A DNA stretch of 64,000 bases, from NCBI RefSeq assembly GCF_033297405.1, contig NW_026944221.1, positions 3,389,327-3,453,326 of the forward strand. Reading direction: 5' to 3'. This document shows, piece after piece, positions 42,734 through 56,217 of the stretch (the stretch's first letter is position 1; every line of letters starts with the position of its first letter). Position numbers and translations under genes: made by a program. The notes beneath the pieces were generated by a model. That model was not told the origin of the DNA and made no database searches. It worked only from the letters and a program-made list of their open reading frames with translations. This stretch comes from Parathielavia appendiculata. Lineage: Eukaryota > Ascomycota > Sordariomycetes > Sordariales > Chaetomiaceae.

Positions 42734-45700
42734 CTTTCTCAGCTCTCACGAAGGGCATTTGAAGCCCAACTACTCATCGCATCAACATGGACCCCAACTC
42801 TTACAGCCGTCATTGTTTCTCCATGGCACCGAGTCAACACCTCGTGCTTTTGCCATGCGCAGCGCCCAACATCCCCCAGCCCTGCACCGCATCACAGCCT
42901 CCTTCACCCGCCTGCACGCGCACGACCAAGCGGAGCACTCCCTTCGGCGAAAGACCCCCAGTGGAACCATCGACAATGGCTATGACGGCTCGTCAACTCA
43001 CTTGGCTTCAGGTCCCCCAGCGCTGAAGCACATGATTGTGCCTGCTTCGTCCAAGATCTTCCCAACTGCTGTGGCTCATCGAGCGTCCAATCGATCTGCT
43101 GGTGGTGTACTGCAACAAACCCCAGCCGGCCCCTGGGTGTACTCAGCGCCAACACCCCAACGCCGGTTCGATATGGCAGATGGTACGGGTGGGCTTCTCG
43201 GAACACCGGGGGGATGGGAAACGGGGATGCCAACCGCAACATTGGATCCGGTTGCGGGAGATGGTGCAAACTTTGTTCAACCTGCACCCCCGCACAATTA
43301 CCGTGGGGGGCCCAGCTTACAACCCGTCTTCGTTCCGGGCCTCCAGCAGCCATTGTCGCAAACTATTTACAGTCCTGGCAGTTACCAGCAGCCGCCGGTT
43401 TGGAGGGATGGCAGTCTCGGCTACCAGACCTTGATCCCGCTTGCAAACAATTTCACGCCGCAAACCTCCGTCGATAGTGCTTTCATGGGACCCGAGTCTG
43501 CGATACACCCAGGCTTGGTCAATGCTCCGGGACTGGGACAAGCCCACCATTTCGGCTTGCCTCTGCCCGGCCGTCCTGTTGATGACGGCTTCGCTCGGTA
43601 TGGTCACAACTACGTGGTGCAGCATGCCGCCCATCCCCTACGAAACTCCATGCCAACGACGCCCGGGGTTGGACACATGACACGGCCCGTTCCTGCGAAC
43701 GAAGCAAGCTCACCAACACGATTCAAGGAACGGGCGCTGCAAAACGCTCACAAGGCCTACAATGATCTGTTACTCCATCTTACCGCGGCCAAAAAGGCAT
43801 ACCAAGGCCGCAGCAGCTCGAGCTCAAGGCCATCTTCCAAGATGATGGTATATCCGAAACCTTCCACCACAACCACCGGCAGCGGAATCAAAGCGCGGCC
43901 ATTATACGCCCTGGACTCGACGGCAAGTTATGCACAGCAGTTGGCGCAGAAGGAGGCAGCCGCACGAGCATTTGCCCACGACCACCATCAACGGCCATAT
44001 CACGAGATTGGCTCGCCTGTCCTCAACGCCAGGGCCTCGCTAGAAATGCTCTCTACCCTCTGCGAGCAGAGCGGCTGGAAGTGGTCAGAAGGGATGCTGC
44101 TAGGAGGCTGCCTCTATTATGGGCTGGAGCGCTACGAGGAGGCCCTGGAATGGTTCAAGCGAATCGTGAGCTTAGACCCAAGGTGGGTTCCCGTGCACCG
44201 CTCGATCCGGTGTTTGATGAATCCAATATGCTAACAGCTGCCAGCCATGTGGAAGCGATCTCCAACATAGCCGCGACACTGTACTGCTTGAACAGGCATG
44301 AAGAGGCGGAGCAGCATTGGGTGAAAGCCATCAAGTTGCGCCCGAGCTTCCTGGAAGCCGTCGAGCATCTTGTCAGTCTCTTGTGCTCGTTACACAGGAA
44401 CGCGGCAGCAGTGAACGCGATCGAATTCATCCAGCGCTCCTTAAAGATACAGAGACCCGATGAACCTCGGGAGCAGGCCAGCGAGACTGCTAGCGAGGCA
44501 GATATTTCTTCTCCAATGACAGCTGCCGAGTCGGACCCAGATTTGTACGTGTTGGATTCGGAGACTACCGACAGCCCCGAGCAGCGCTTCGCTTCCACCG
44601 CAGAAGACACCAAGGCTCCTGGCTTCGGTTCCAGTGGCTATCGCATTCCGGGTAGCGAGAATGGCCGCATGATTCTTCTTATTCATGCCAAGGGGAATAT
44701 GCTGTACTCGCTGAAGGACACTGACCGCGCATCCGAGGCCTTTGAAGAGGTGGTAACCATCAGTGCGGGGAAGCATATCCACGGTGTCAAGGCTCTCATT
44801 AGGAGGATACAGACAGTTCTGGCGCCCCGGGATCCTCGGTCAGGACAACGTTTAGGCTCGGTCCAGAGGAGTCTATCCGAACCATTGCTATTGCCTCCAG
44901 ATAAGGCGAAGCTCACGGCCCAGTTTGTGTTTGGTTCCACGGGGGGCCAGCTACCCGGGCTCCAGCACTTGCCTGAGGGCGCTCACAGGAAATCTGTGGT
45001 GGCAACGACAAGCAATTCCCTGCTCTCCCTGGCCAAGATATACCAGGACGCCATGTCGAATGGCGGTTCAAACTCCGCCCTTGTTCGCCAACCTGCGGGG
45101 GTCGGTGACATCCTGGCCCTGTACTATCTGTCCCTCTCCCTTCAAGAGAGCCCTTCAACCGCCAACAACGTCGGAATTCTCCTTGCCGGCGTACAGCAAA
45201 CCGCGCCGGTTCAATACATCTCCGTCTCGGACATGGGCCTCGCCGCAAGCGTTCCCGGGATTGTCCCAGGGAGCGGGCTTTCGCTCGCACTCGCCTACTA
45301 CCAGTACGGTCTCACATTGGATCCTAAGCATGTGCACCTCCACACCAACCTGGGCAGTTTGCTTAAGGATATTGGCCAGCTCGACATGGCCATTTCGATG
45401 TACGAGCAAGCTGTGGCTTGTGATGGCACGTTTGACATCGCCCTGACAAACCTTGCCAACGCCGTCAAGGATAGAGGACGGGTCAGCGATGCCATCAAGT
45501 ATTACCAGCGGGCCGTGGCATCTAACCCTGACTTCGCGGAGGCGGTCTGCGGCCTCTCGACTGCTCTCAATTCGGTGTGCGACTGGAGGGGTCGCGGTGG
45601 CGTTCTGCTCGCCGGCGGGAGGTATGACCGCTGGCATGTGGACGAGAACGGCAAGCTCCAAGACGTCAAGAGCCAAGGCCAGGGCAGCGGGTTGATGAAG

Positions 45701-47547
45701 CGCGTAGTTGACATTGTTAGGCGGCAGTTGAGGGAATCATTGTCGTGGGGCTGTGGACTTCTGCAGGAGCAGTCAATCTTGCAGTTGGCGGCCCAGCTGA
45801 GGGACGCAGCGGTGGATATCACAGACGCCTCCCTCGACTTGGAAGCTGAACTTCGAAAATGGGCTGGACGGCCGGGCGAGGGGTATCGGATTCTGCGTCT
45901 CATTGAGCGCTCCACCATCACTGCCATGCGATCCTGGTACCAGGACAAGCACATCAAGCGCATCCGATCGCCCGCTTCGTATCGCCGGCCAAAGCCTCCT
46001 GCAAGCCTCTCCGTGCCATCGGCGCCGACAGTTCTGCCGTTCCACACCTTCACTTGTCCCTTGCCAGCGAAAGATGTTCGGATGATTTCGCAGAGGAACG
46101 CCCTGAGGATATCCTTCACGACGCTTCGGTCGCCCTGGATCCCCGCGACTGTGTACGAGCCTCCGGATCCGCCGAGCCCTCATCTGAACGTGGGATACGT
46201 CTCGTCTGACTTCAATAATCATCCTCTGGCGCACCTGATGCAATCAGTCTTTGGCATGCACAATCCGAAACGCGTCAAGGCGTTCTGTTATGCCACGACA
46301 GCCAGTGACAGGTCCATACACCGCCAGCAGATTGAGCGCGAGGCTCCGGTCTTTCGAGACGTGAGCACCTGGTCCGCCGACAGGCTAGTGGACCAGATCG
46401 TCAAAGACAAAATCCACATACTGGTCAACCTCAACGGCTACACCCGCGGGGCGCGCAACGAGATCTTCGCGGCCCGCCCTGCGCCAATTCAGATGTCGTT
46501 TATGGGGTTTGCTGGCACGCTGGGTGCTGAGTGGTGCGACTACTTGTTGGCCGACGCTACTGCAATTCCAAGGTCGACTCTCCGGCCTCATCGCAGGAAT
46601 CTGACATTGGAAGATGTCTTCCGCGACGAGGCCGACGCCGATGCCGAGGACTGGATCTACTCGGAGAACATCATCTTCTGCCGCGACACGTTCTTCTGCT
46701 GCGACCACGCTCAGTCGGCTGATGGCCACAATGAGAAAGACATTACATGGGAAGAGGACCAGCGGAGACGGTGGAGGATGCGCAAGGAGCTGTTCCCAAG
46801 CCTCCCAGACGATGCCATCCTCCTTGGGAACTTCAACCAGCTCTACAAGGTATGTCCGCCCGCCGCGCTACTAATGCTTGGGGCGCATGTTGCTAACACT
46901 GTTCTCAGATCGACCCGACCACCTTCCGCTCCTGGCTACGCATCCTCGCGGCCGCGCCCAGAGCCTACCTCTGGTTGCTCCGCTTCCCGGAGCTCGGCGA
47001 GACCCACCTCCGCCGCACGGCCCGCGACTGGGGCGGCGAGGGTGTCGCCAAGCGCATTATCTTCACCGACGTCGCGCCCAAGCTCCAGCACATCTCGCGC
47101 GCCCGCGTCTGCGACCTGTTTCTCGACACGCCCGAGTGCAACGCCCACACCACGGCCGCCGATATCCTCTGGTCGAATACCCCGCTGCTGACGCTGCCGC
47201 GGTACGAGTACAAGATGTGCTCGCGCATGGCGGCGTCGATTCTCAAGGGGGCTCTGCCCAAGAGTGCCGAGGGGGAGCAGGCGGCCAGGGAGCTGATTGC
47301 GCGGGACGAGGCCGAGTATGAGGAGTTTGCGGTGCACCTGACGAATGGGCTGGCGTATCGTTCCTCGCGCGACGGAGAGTATCGAGAAGGGGTCGGGAGG
47401 CTGGCCGAGCTGAGGAAGCTGCTGTTTGAGAGCAAGTGGACCTGTGCGCTGTTTGATACGCGGCGGTGGGTCAGGGATCTGGAGGAGGCGTATGAGGTTG
47501 CCTGGGCGAGGTGGGAAAGGGGCGAGGGCGGAGATATATACCTTTGA
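42687..47547 (+). CDS. TPR / glycosyltransferase-41 protein, O-GlcNAc transferase type (3 exons)
   Basis: Exons 42687-44182, 44245-46849 and 46909-47547 (introns 62 and 59 nt) give 1579 aa. The N-terminal 400 or so residues are low complexity (Pro, Gln, Ser, His). TPR helices begin near 460 (GCLYYGLERYEEALEWFKRI, spliced to SHVEAISNIAATLYCLNRHEEAEQHW), with further repeats at about 845-940 (KHVHLHTNLGSLLKDIGQLDMAISMYEQA). The catalytic domain runs from about 1145: NVGYVSSDFNNHPLAHLMQS, with the HxP histidine matching the UDP-GlcNAc site of human OGT, then ILVNLNGYTRGARNEIFAARPAPIQ and, after the last splice, PECNAHTTAADILW. Animal OGT adds GlcNAc to Ser/Thr of nuclear and cytosolic proteins; plant SPY uses GDP-fucose. 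Which sugar is used here is not known. Baker's yeast lacks this family. Confidence 0.92.
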
Positions 47548-50500
47548 TGATTTGTCGTGACGCCGAGGGCTTTGGGTTTGTGTGGAAGGGGAGCCGGTAG
47601 GGTTACGGTTATATCTTCTGGCGACGTGACGGCCTAGATGTATTTTGAAAGGGATGAGGAAACGGGGGATAACATGGCGCTGAGGGGCTGGGAGAAGGGG
47701 TTTGAGATTGTGCTGGCATGCTTTAGAGCGGCTGTTGCTCGCTCTCTCTCCCCCTCTCTCTCTCTACCTTCTTCTTTTTTTTTTGTTGTTTTGCGAAGGA
47801 TACCTACTTAGATTTAGACATGCTTTGCGGTTGTGATGCTGTTGCAGATATCTTGTTTTCTGTCGTATGAAGAACGGCTTTTTTCTCTGAAAGGGGGCGG
47901 TGATCAAGGGCGAGCTAGCAATTGGACGTCAACTACCACATTTCACGAGTTTAGTCGACTCCGCTTCCTGCTCGTTCGGTGTGGGTTTCACTCGGTGCTT
48001 GCTTGACTTGATGTTGAGCAGGAAGCATGGCATGGGATTGTGGAGGGCCTGCTTAGAGAGGTTCCTTGTTGGGGTGGTAAGAAAGACAGCAACTGTATGT
48101 CTTTGCCTCCATGGTTGCTTGGTTTCTGTACGATATTAAACTACCAGTGGCATGGCCTCTGCAAAGTGGTGCCCCTTCTCTGGTAGTTTTTTGTTCGTTT
48201 TCCGTGGCCAGATAGTGAGTGGCTTGGGGTTTTTGGTTTGGACGGATTTCTGGGCTTGAAGGAAGATGGCGGGGTATGGAATCGATATCTGTTACTTTGT
48301 GTTGATACCTTGCTGGCTGATTGTCTCTCTGAGCTCCTCTGTGTGATCTTGCCTGTGGGTTCATCAGTACCTCCCAGCCTGTGATGGTATGTCCCGGGTG
48401 TGCGAGGGAGCGGGCGAGCAGTTCGCTCGTCCCTGGAGACTGCAAATGGATGGATGGATGGATCGAAACGTGCTGGTCAACAGACTATATGTATGTAAAC
48501 TGTGCGCCTGGTTGCTGGGGTGACATGTCAGCAGAAGCATTTCTGTAAAATGAGGTAAAGGGCACGATGCTGGTGGGAGATGATGTCGCGACTGATGGTG
48601 CTGTGACGGCTAAGAGGTGTGCGAGATGAGTCCGAGCCAAGGATAACCGCGCCTCGAAGTTGACGGAATCAAGTAGAGCAGACCAAGTCTCGGGGAATCT
48701 AGGCTGGATATACCGTTCGTGAGTGGTTCTCTAGTGCTGCCCGTCTCGTTCCAACGCTGGTCGGCTGGGAGACCGCTGGGTTAGACCGCGGACCTCTGAG
48801 GAATTCTGGTACTGGCCATCAATAGTCGCCGCCGGTGACTTCGGGACAGAAGAGATATATCTGCGGGGTTTTCGACGTCGTCTTTCGGTTCTCCGCCTGA
48901 AATCTCGAGGTTCTCCTTGGGCAGTGGACGTGGATGTCACTCAGGGGTTAGGTACGACGCTGAGCCACATCTTCATGGGCAAGAGGACGCCGAACTCACC
49001 AGGTGTCCCGCCCAGCATTGAAGTTCGTGGGGAATGGGAAGTGCACATTACAAAACTGGCCTACTGAGCCAAACTTGACCAATTCTTACTAGGAAAGCCG
49101 TCTATCAGCTCAGTTCCCACAGCTAGTTTCCAAATTGTCTACAAGACAGTGGTCGAGGCCAACCCAAATCCAACAGCAATGTCACAGACCGCTTTAGGCA
49201 TCTCCTTCTTCACAGCCTGCTCCTACCCAAACGTTTCTCTTGCTGAGGGGAAGACGTGTCCGGAAGCAGGCCGGTGCTGGGGATTTCTTCATCGGCAAGC
49301 TCGCACGCTCCCATCACCACCAGACAGAGCATCAACAGCACATAAAAGTGACCAAGTTTAGACAAGGCAGCTTGACTGATCAGCTCCGTATGCAGCACAT
49401 TCATATCCGATGCCACCACATACTTATGATACGACCCCCGTTCAGCTGCGAGGAAGCAACGGCCCAATTTCCTGTTCGACCCAACCACAACCTGCCAAAG
49501 CACTGCCGAGGAAAAGCCCAAGCTTAGCCCGAGTGGTATCACAACGTCGGCCGCTGGAAAAAGATTGATATTCACGGAATTTGTCAGCAGAAGCGCCGGC
49601 ACCGCAGCTGGAAAACCTGGTCAACATGATCTGGAAGCGGGGAGAGGGAGCAAATGAAGCGAGACCTGCATATACAGAAGCGGCACAACAAGTCAAGACA
49701 TTTCTCCAGCGAATCGTTTCCGTCTGAGGTGTGATAGTGTAGTGATGGTACGACTGGTGGTTGGCTCAGCCAACCGGTCAGTAAGGCATCATATCCAGGT
49801 AGTGATCTCATAGATTTCCCCTCGCTTCCCAAGGAAGCCTCGTCAATGGAGAGGATGATCAGGGAGAGAGGTGAGGGGGCGTGGATGTAAGTGAGACATG
49901 CCTTGCCGAGGGCCCAATGCCCACTCCCCGCTCAGCAGCTCGATGAGGACAAGACTGACCGTTTACCACGACCGAGCCCGTTACGGCGTCTGCACCAACC
50001 GCTTCTGGGATATGAGATGGGTTGGGACGGGATGGTGGTCGCCGTCCATCTGCTCGCTTCGCAGCAAGCTGGTGCGGTCCTTTCCTGTTGGCCGAACCCC
50101 AGCGCGGCAAGGCGGAAGACAAGCGAAGTTGACTGACTAGCAAATGAGCCAGCACACCATGGAGGATGTGAGATTGATACACATATGAGCGGAATGGAAG
50201 CAGAGTGAACTTCCTTCAGTGCAAAGCTCTTGCAGACCTGAGTCCCAGTCCCAGCTCATGTATTGTTGTCTCTTCAGCTCAACCCTCAGCTCGCCTTCAG
50301 CTCATCCGCATCCAGCAAGCCGCCAAGAAAGACTGGGCAGCTGGAAGCCACTGAACAAAAGCAAGCACCCGTGACGAGGAGACGTTCGAGAGAGGCCATT
50401 GCGAGCAACAGGGACTGGGCGTGAGCCTGTCCTTCGTCCATAACACACAAGCAAGCTCAGCCGAAAGCGAGGCAGGCCCGAATCCGTTAGCGTGCCGTCC

Positions 50501-53500
50501 TTCTCTCTGCCCGGGAGCCCTCCGTTCTTCGGCACCCTCCTTCAAACTCCGCTCGAGACCGCTCCCCATTCACAACGGACCTGCACAGTCCAGCCTCGCC
50601 GCAAGCCCGTCCAGCGCAGAATTGCGCCATCTCCAGCAGGACGGCACGAGTCCAGCCCACTAAGGAGTGCAGGAGACGCTCTCCGAAAGCTTCCAAGCGA
50701 GTGAAGTCACCGTGAATACGGATATCGCGGGGCGCCACTTGGCAAGGTAAGATGAGAGACATGCAGGAAAGAGATGGCTGGTGAGGAGGGCGCATCCCTG
50801 GAAGAGAAAGGTGCTTGAGCATCACCAGTCCGCATCGTTTGCCGGTTGATGGGGCCTGGCAAGCAGGATCGTTCATCCGCCCCTGCTGGGGAAACGACAG
50901 ATCATGAAATCCCATGGAAATTGGAAAAACGTGGCCGATAAAGACGACTCTTGGCCAGGGAGCGAAAGATGACGGTTTTCGGTGGGCCCCATGTGCCTAC
51001 AATAAGCTCAACTCGGGTGAGCCACGTCAGTATTCAGCAGGGTCGGCTTTTCCCATGGCCCTGTGTAGTAACCGTACCCACCAAGTCGGACTGGCCAAAG
51101 GCAGGGCCATGATAGGACATGACCGGCCAGTTGAGGCCTTTCTGCCCACGGCCTTCCGAAGCTGCGTCCGGACAATCACAATTTGAAAGGGCACAGCCGG
51201 CGGCCATCTCAGCTACCCTCAGGCGAGGAGCGTTTTCCTCAACAGGGAAGCCCTTACAGGCCGGGTACCAGGTGGTTAATCAGAACCGAATCTCCAACGC
51301 ATTCCGAGCCACTCGCGGCGAGATTAGCTCTCCTCGCTTTGTGTTCTTGCGGGTGCACAAAGCCTTGCGTGTGATGGATACACTGACCGTTGAGCACATT
51401 TCTGCTAAAGATCCTCATTGTCTCAGAGCCTGGGTGGCCAGCTGGAGGGCAGGGCCCTCCCCTACCAATGAACGAGACGGGGACCGGCCTTATTTTACAC
51501 GCCCATCAACGGCTACGATCTCGGAGGTTCGTTCTTGCCAGTGGAGAGATCGGCAGATATTTCCCTGGAAGAGAACGGACAGTGTCCAGAGCATGGCAAC
51601 TATCCGTACATGGCCTTGGATGATCGACGGCTGTCAGTGATAGTCTGATCAATGGGATCTCTGGTAAGCCGCTTCGGGAATACAGTATGTATGGGGAACT
51701 CTCCGCTGCAGGTCGCATGGGGATTTTCTCATCAGCAAGGCCGCATTGAGTTTGAGCTGGACAGGGGTCTGGCGCTTTGTTGGTGATCCAATCGAGTGGG
51801 CGGATCAGCTGAAGAACGGGCGTGGCGGCGTTGGCGCGCGCATTCGGCCAACCCTTGTGGCCAAAGCGTGATGAGCAAAAGGGCGATCGATGAACACACA
51901 GGCTTGCTTCTTTTCCGCTTGATGACGTCGAAACCGGTTCTGGCGCATGCGGACTTCTGCCCGATCGTCCCGTTCATCGACTGCCCGCCAAGGTCGTAGT
52001 GTTGAGCGCCAGCCGACGAAATTAGCTTTGTACTATTTTGAGACAAGATCGGGATTAGTAGACGGCCCAGGGCAACGTAGAAGTACGGAGTATTGCGGAA
52101 GACTCTCAATTGTACAGTATTATCATGGTATGTGTAGTAATGCAGCTGGGCAAGCATCCCGTTCCCATGCACCTGGAAAGGCGCGGGGTGTCACATCGTC
52201 TCCTAAGACGACAGTCAATATTCCGTACACAAACATAGGGTGGAAGCGGGCGGTAGCCGTCTGATGAGTTCGGAACGGCTGTGATTACAGTGGTACTATA
52301 TTGTATGTAACACAGCTGTAACAGAGCGAGTCAGGAACCGCCGAAGCTGTGTTCACGCCGAAGGTTGAGGAGGGTCTCTCGCTTTGGGATGCCGAGGCGT
52401 CCAAGGCTCAGCTGGAAGTTCGCTAGATTTGTCCAGGAACGGTTAACGGCGCAGATACGTACCTGCAGGGAGCCCTGGTGGCGGCCAAGAAGGAGTGCCC
52501 CTCTAAAGATCTACATCGCGTGATTGGATGCCCGCGACCCGGCGCTGTGTGACAACGGTTTTTGTGTCAAGGCTACTCCGTAACAAGACGACGGAAACCC
52601 TCCCCTTCCCGGTTCCAGGTCGCCGATTCGGGCTTTAGCCACATGAGGAGGGTGGTGCCCGAGCCGCCGGCGTCGTGGCACACGAGGCTTGCCTGTTTCG
52701 GCTGATGACCACACGGCGTTCCGTTCCGAGCGGCAGCTTACAGCAGCCCACCTCCAAGGCAGCAGGTTGCCACAACGGTTTTTTGCACCATGGCGGAAAC
52801 GGTCGGGTTGTGATCCACGGCAAGTACGGAGTACGTACATTGATAACGACCCATTCTCACGATGCCTTTTCTACACAGTACAGTAGATGCGCATCAGGGC
52901 GGAGATGTGCATGCCGACAATTCGCAGAATGGTGGATTGTTACTCTAACTAGGCCTTGGGACACGGCTCATGGACTGGGGAAGGCGGGTGACGACGTCGT
53001 GGTTGGCAAATAGGAATTGCTCGGTGAGCGGGAAGATGATGGAGGCCAGCAGCCCGCTGGATACGTGACCCTGCCCTGTGTCGAGCGAGCTTGTAACGAC
53101 AGAATATTTCCGCTGATTCAATCGTCTGGGAAAGATTTAGGAAATCGTGAGAACGTGGCGCGTGAAATGCCTTATCTGTCCTGCCGTTGAAAGTCGAGGC
53201 CATTCGAGGTCGCCTGGGCGCTTGTCTCATGACCGTCGAAGCCGCGAGCCACCACTTTGCACACAAACGAAGTTGTTTGTTGAAGACGCCATTACTCCCT
53301 ACTGTGTATGCGACCGTGAACTCTGTGTGACCTACCTCACTACCTGGACGTTCCAGTGCTTCTGCTAGCAGTCCCCTCCGTTTGAGTGACTTGCCCAGCG
53401 TGTCTGCACCGTCGCTCGACAACCTGAACGTCACTAATCCCAGAAAACTTGGAATCGGTCAAGTCCTCGCCGGAAAGGACATCTTCGTAAGTCTGGTGCG

Positions 53501-55293
53501 AAACGAGAAGCCGCGATGCGATTCTGTCTCAGGTGAACCGACTGTATGAAACTTGCTTTTTGCCCGGTCGCTGCTGGTGATCCATAGGACATGGGGCGCG
53601 TTATGTTTAGCGAAGCTAACATTGCAAGTTGTGTATCATACAATACAGTACCTTAAGCACCCGGAACATGCGTTTTAGCCGGCCGGAAACCCAGGTGGAT
53701 GGGTCGAAGCCACCCGCAGGGGATCAGCACGGTCCGGCTCGCTGGATCCCTTTGATGTGATTGATGAAGGGATTGGAGCCGAAGATATCCCACCCCAGAT
53801 CGCAAATCATGCGATCGTTTCGAATCGCAATTCACAAACTTCTTCCCGACCGATCGGAATTCCGCATCATGGAAAGAGTTGGCCGCCGTCTACCGGGCCT
53901 ATGCTCAGTCTCGTACGTACCGCTTTCTCGACTGCGCCCTTTCTTCAAAGAAACCAATTCTGGGACAGAAAATGAAGGGCTGCCGTTACTGATCTTATTG
54001 AACCAACTCAACTCGAAAGCTGAACAGCTACGGAGCGCCCAAAATTGGTGCCGATACGAGCCAAGACACGCGGGGCACCGGCCGGTTGGCTGGGTCGGCC
54101 CAAACGAGGGGAATGCGACAGGATCGCTTGTCTTGCCTTCTCTGTGCCGCTGTTTCGACTTTTGGAGACGGTTTGGCCCTGCTATAAGATACTTGTTAAG
54201 ACATGGATAGCGACATCAGCTCGACGTTCGGGACTGCCAGAAACAATTGTTCTGAAAGTGCCGTACAGTAGCGAGGGATCTCCGCATCCCGCTCTCTTAT
54301 GCCGTCGTCTAGCGTGTCATCGTTGATACCGTTTTCGTTGCTGCAAGTGTTGAATGGACCCTGCCGCCGGGGAAGGCAATTCCAACACTACGGCTGGCAG
54401 GCTGCTAGGTCGCCCGTTCAGACGCTTTCGACGGACTCGACGACCATGTGCATGTCACTGGGAACTGACTTGATCAGCGACATGGGAGGCAACTGTCCCA
54501 CGTCAATGACCGAACTCTTGCCCGGCATTCTATCAAGATGCCTTGACTAAGCGGGGCAGGTTTTGAGATGTACAACATGCCTCCTTTGAGATTTCCATCC
54601 AACTCGCCGGTATCCCGGTGATGCCATGATCGGCAACGTCCCTTGAACAGCTGCATCATACAATAACCAAGAGAAGAAGTCTGATTTGACAGGCGATCGA
54701 GCATCATCAGCAGGGAAGACGCTCAAGTTAGTCGTTTTTGTACGAACGCGATCGGTAACAATTGATGCCCTCGGCGTATTGTATATAATACCAGTACATC
54801 CACTGGAACCCAGGGGCCTGGATGTAACTAACTTGCTAGCCCCCCCTGGCAGCGCCCTGGTATCCATCTCGACAGGCCCACATCTCAGAGACAAGGCCCC
54901 GTGTTAGCCTGACACCCTGGGAGCCGCCCCTTGGGCCCGATCCGTCTGGCGGCTGCACCTTGGGTGTGAGCATCATTTGGTCTCCCCACGCACTCGGTTA
55001 TCTGGACGTATATGACCCCCGGGCCCCCTTCAAGCCCCCGTCTGCCTCCGTCCACTTCCGGACCGCCTGCTTGGAGTCTGGAACTGGTTAAGTTCAACTT
55101 CGCAACTCGGTACTCACCCGCACGCCGGTGCCATCATCTCCATCTTCAGCACACGCCACAACTACACTAACAACACTCCGTGTTTGGGAAAGCGTGTGGC
55201 GGCATCGCCCGACTGCTGGTCTTAAGTGGTGTTCCTTTGCCCTTGTTGACTCGGCAAAACCTCGCACACAGCACAACACCACGCATAGCAACC
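47548..55293. other. Large gene-poor interval (7.7 kb)
   Basis: No gene could be supported. A CT microsatellite followed by a T-run lies at 47741-47784 and a TGGA repeat at about 48447-48463. Motif TACGGAGTA or its complement occurs at 52084-52092, 52574-52582 and 52825-52833. An ACAACGGTTTTT block recurs near 52551 and 52772. A set of minus-strand ORFs at 49210-49860 could be fragments of a small gene but match nothing I know. No transposase, reverse transcriptase or tRNA is seen. It may hold non-coding RNA or old transposon remains. Confidence 0.45.
47741..47784 (+). repeat. CT microsatellite and T-run
   Basis: Alternating CT with C-runs, then ten T, about 200 nt past the stop of the OGT-like gene. 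It may lie in that gene's 3' tail. Confidence 0.8.
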
Positions 55294-56217
55294 ATGTTGT
55301 CAGAACAGGGACTCAACAAGAGGAACTGGGAGGGGAAAGAGGACCTTCTCCTCCTGGAGCTGCACGCCGCTTATGGACCGAACTGGACTCGCATCGCAGG
55401 AGGGATGGGCTTCAGGTCAGCCAAGCAGTGTCGGGAAAGGTACACTCAGCACCTCAAGCCCGGCCTGAACCGGTCACCCATCTCGGACGAGGAAGGGCAG
55501 CGGATCATGAGAATGGTCAGCGAGAGCGGGCAAAGATGGGCACAGATCGCCAGAAGCCTGGGCACCAACCGCAGCGACAACCAGATCAAGAACTGGTGGA
55601 ACGGCGCCAGGCGCAAGGAAACATCCAAGAAACAGGAGACTGGCGAACAAGAGCAACAACAAATCCAGAACCATCCGTACGCCCAAGCCCAGCCGCCGTC
55701 ACCCGGGCCAGCGCGCGGAAACTTCCCCCCCGTCCCGCTCGACCTACCCTTCAGGCAGGACAACGGCCCCGCCTCATTTGATGCCCCGCGCTTCCGGTCT
55801 TCATCGGCTCGCTCCTACGACTCGGAGCGGCCTCCCTCGCTTGTATCAGACAACGGGTCCTCGTGGAGTATCTCGCAGCCGGCATCGGCGTCGTCCTCAC
55901 CCACAACAATCTCCTTGCCACCGCTCCTCTTCGCTCCGCCCACCCCGCCACCCGGCAGCTGCCTCCCAGCCCCTGCCGTCTACGGCCACGGCTTCGGACC
56001 GGTGCGCAGGTCCTCCGACGTCCTGCCACCGAGCAGCTACTCTCCTCAGGCTCGATACACTACCACGGCACCCACAACCCCTGTTGGCCGGACGACGTCG
56101 TCGCGCTGGGAACCGTATCCGACCAAGGCGCGGAGGCCCAGTACCGGGTATTACCGGGACATGGCAAGAGAGAATGAGAGGCGAGATAGGGTCTCGTTGT
56201 CTTTTCTTCTCAACTGA
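55294..56217 (+). CDS. Two-repeat MYB transcription factor, FlbD/rca-1-like
   Basis: A single exon of 307 aa. Two MYB repeats lie at 11-57 (NWEGKEDLLLLELHAAYGPNW .. SAKQCRERYTQHLKPGL) and 62-106 (ISDEEGQRIMRMVSESGQRW .. RSDNQIKNWWNG). The helix-turn-helix DNA-recognition helices KQCRERY and NQIKNWWN are intact. The usual first tryptophans are kept (Trp12, Trp31; Trp82, Trp101). The rest is low complexity, rich in Ser, Pro and Gln, and ends RVSLSFLLN. This layout resembles Aspergillus FlbD and Neurospora rca-1, which act in conidiation; the similarity lies only in the DNA-binding part, so the role is not certain. It stands alone between two large gene-poor intervals. ATG 55294 is followed at once by the domain; an upstream frame without ATG is taken as leader. 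Confidence 0.88.
   Translation: MLSEQGLNKRNWEGKEDLLLLELHAAYGPNWTRIAGGMGFRSAKQCRERYTQHLKPGLNRSPISDEEGQRIMRMVSESGQRWAQIARSLGTNRSDNQIKNWWNGARRKETSKKQETGEQEQQQIQNHPYAQAQPPSPGPARGNFPPVPLDLPFRQDNGPASFDAPRFRSSSARSYDSERPPSLVSDNGSSWSISQPASASSSPTTISLPPLLFAPPTPPPGSCLPAPAVYGHGFGPVRRSSDVLPPSSYSPQARYTTTAPTTPVGRTTSSRWEPYPTKARRPSTGYYRDMARENERRDRVSLSFLLN

Noticed and set aside
49210..49860. Cluster of overlapping minus-strand ORFs that could be exons of a small gene
   Set aside because: No recognised motif, no clear set of splice sites that joins them, no start context that stands out.
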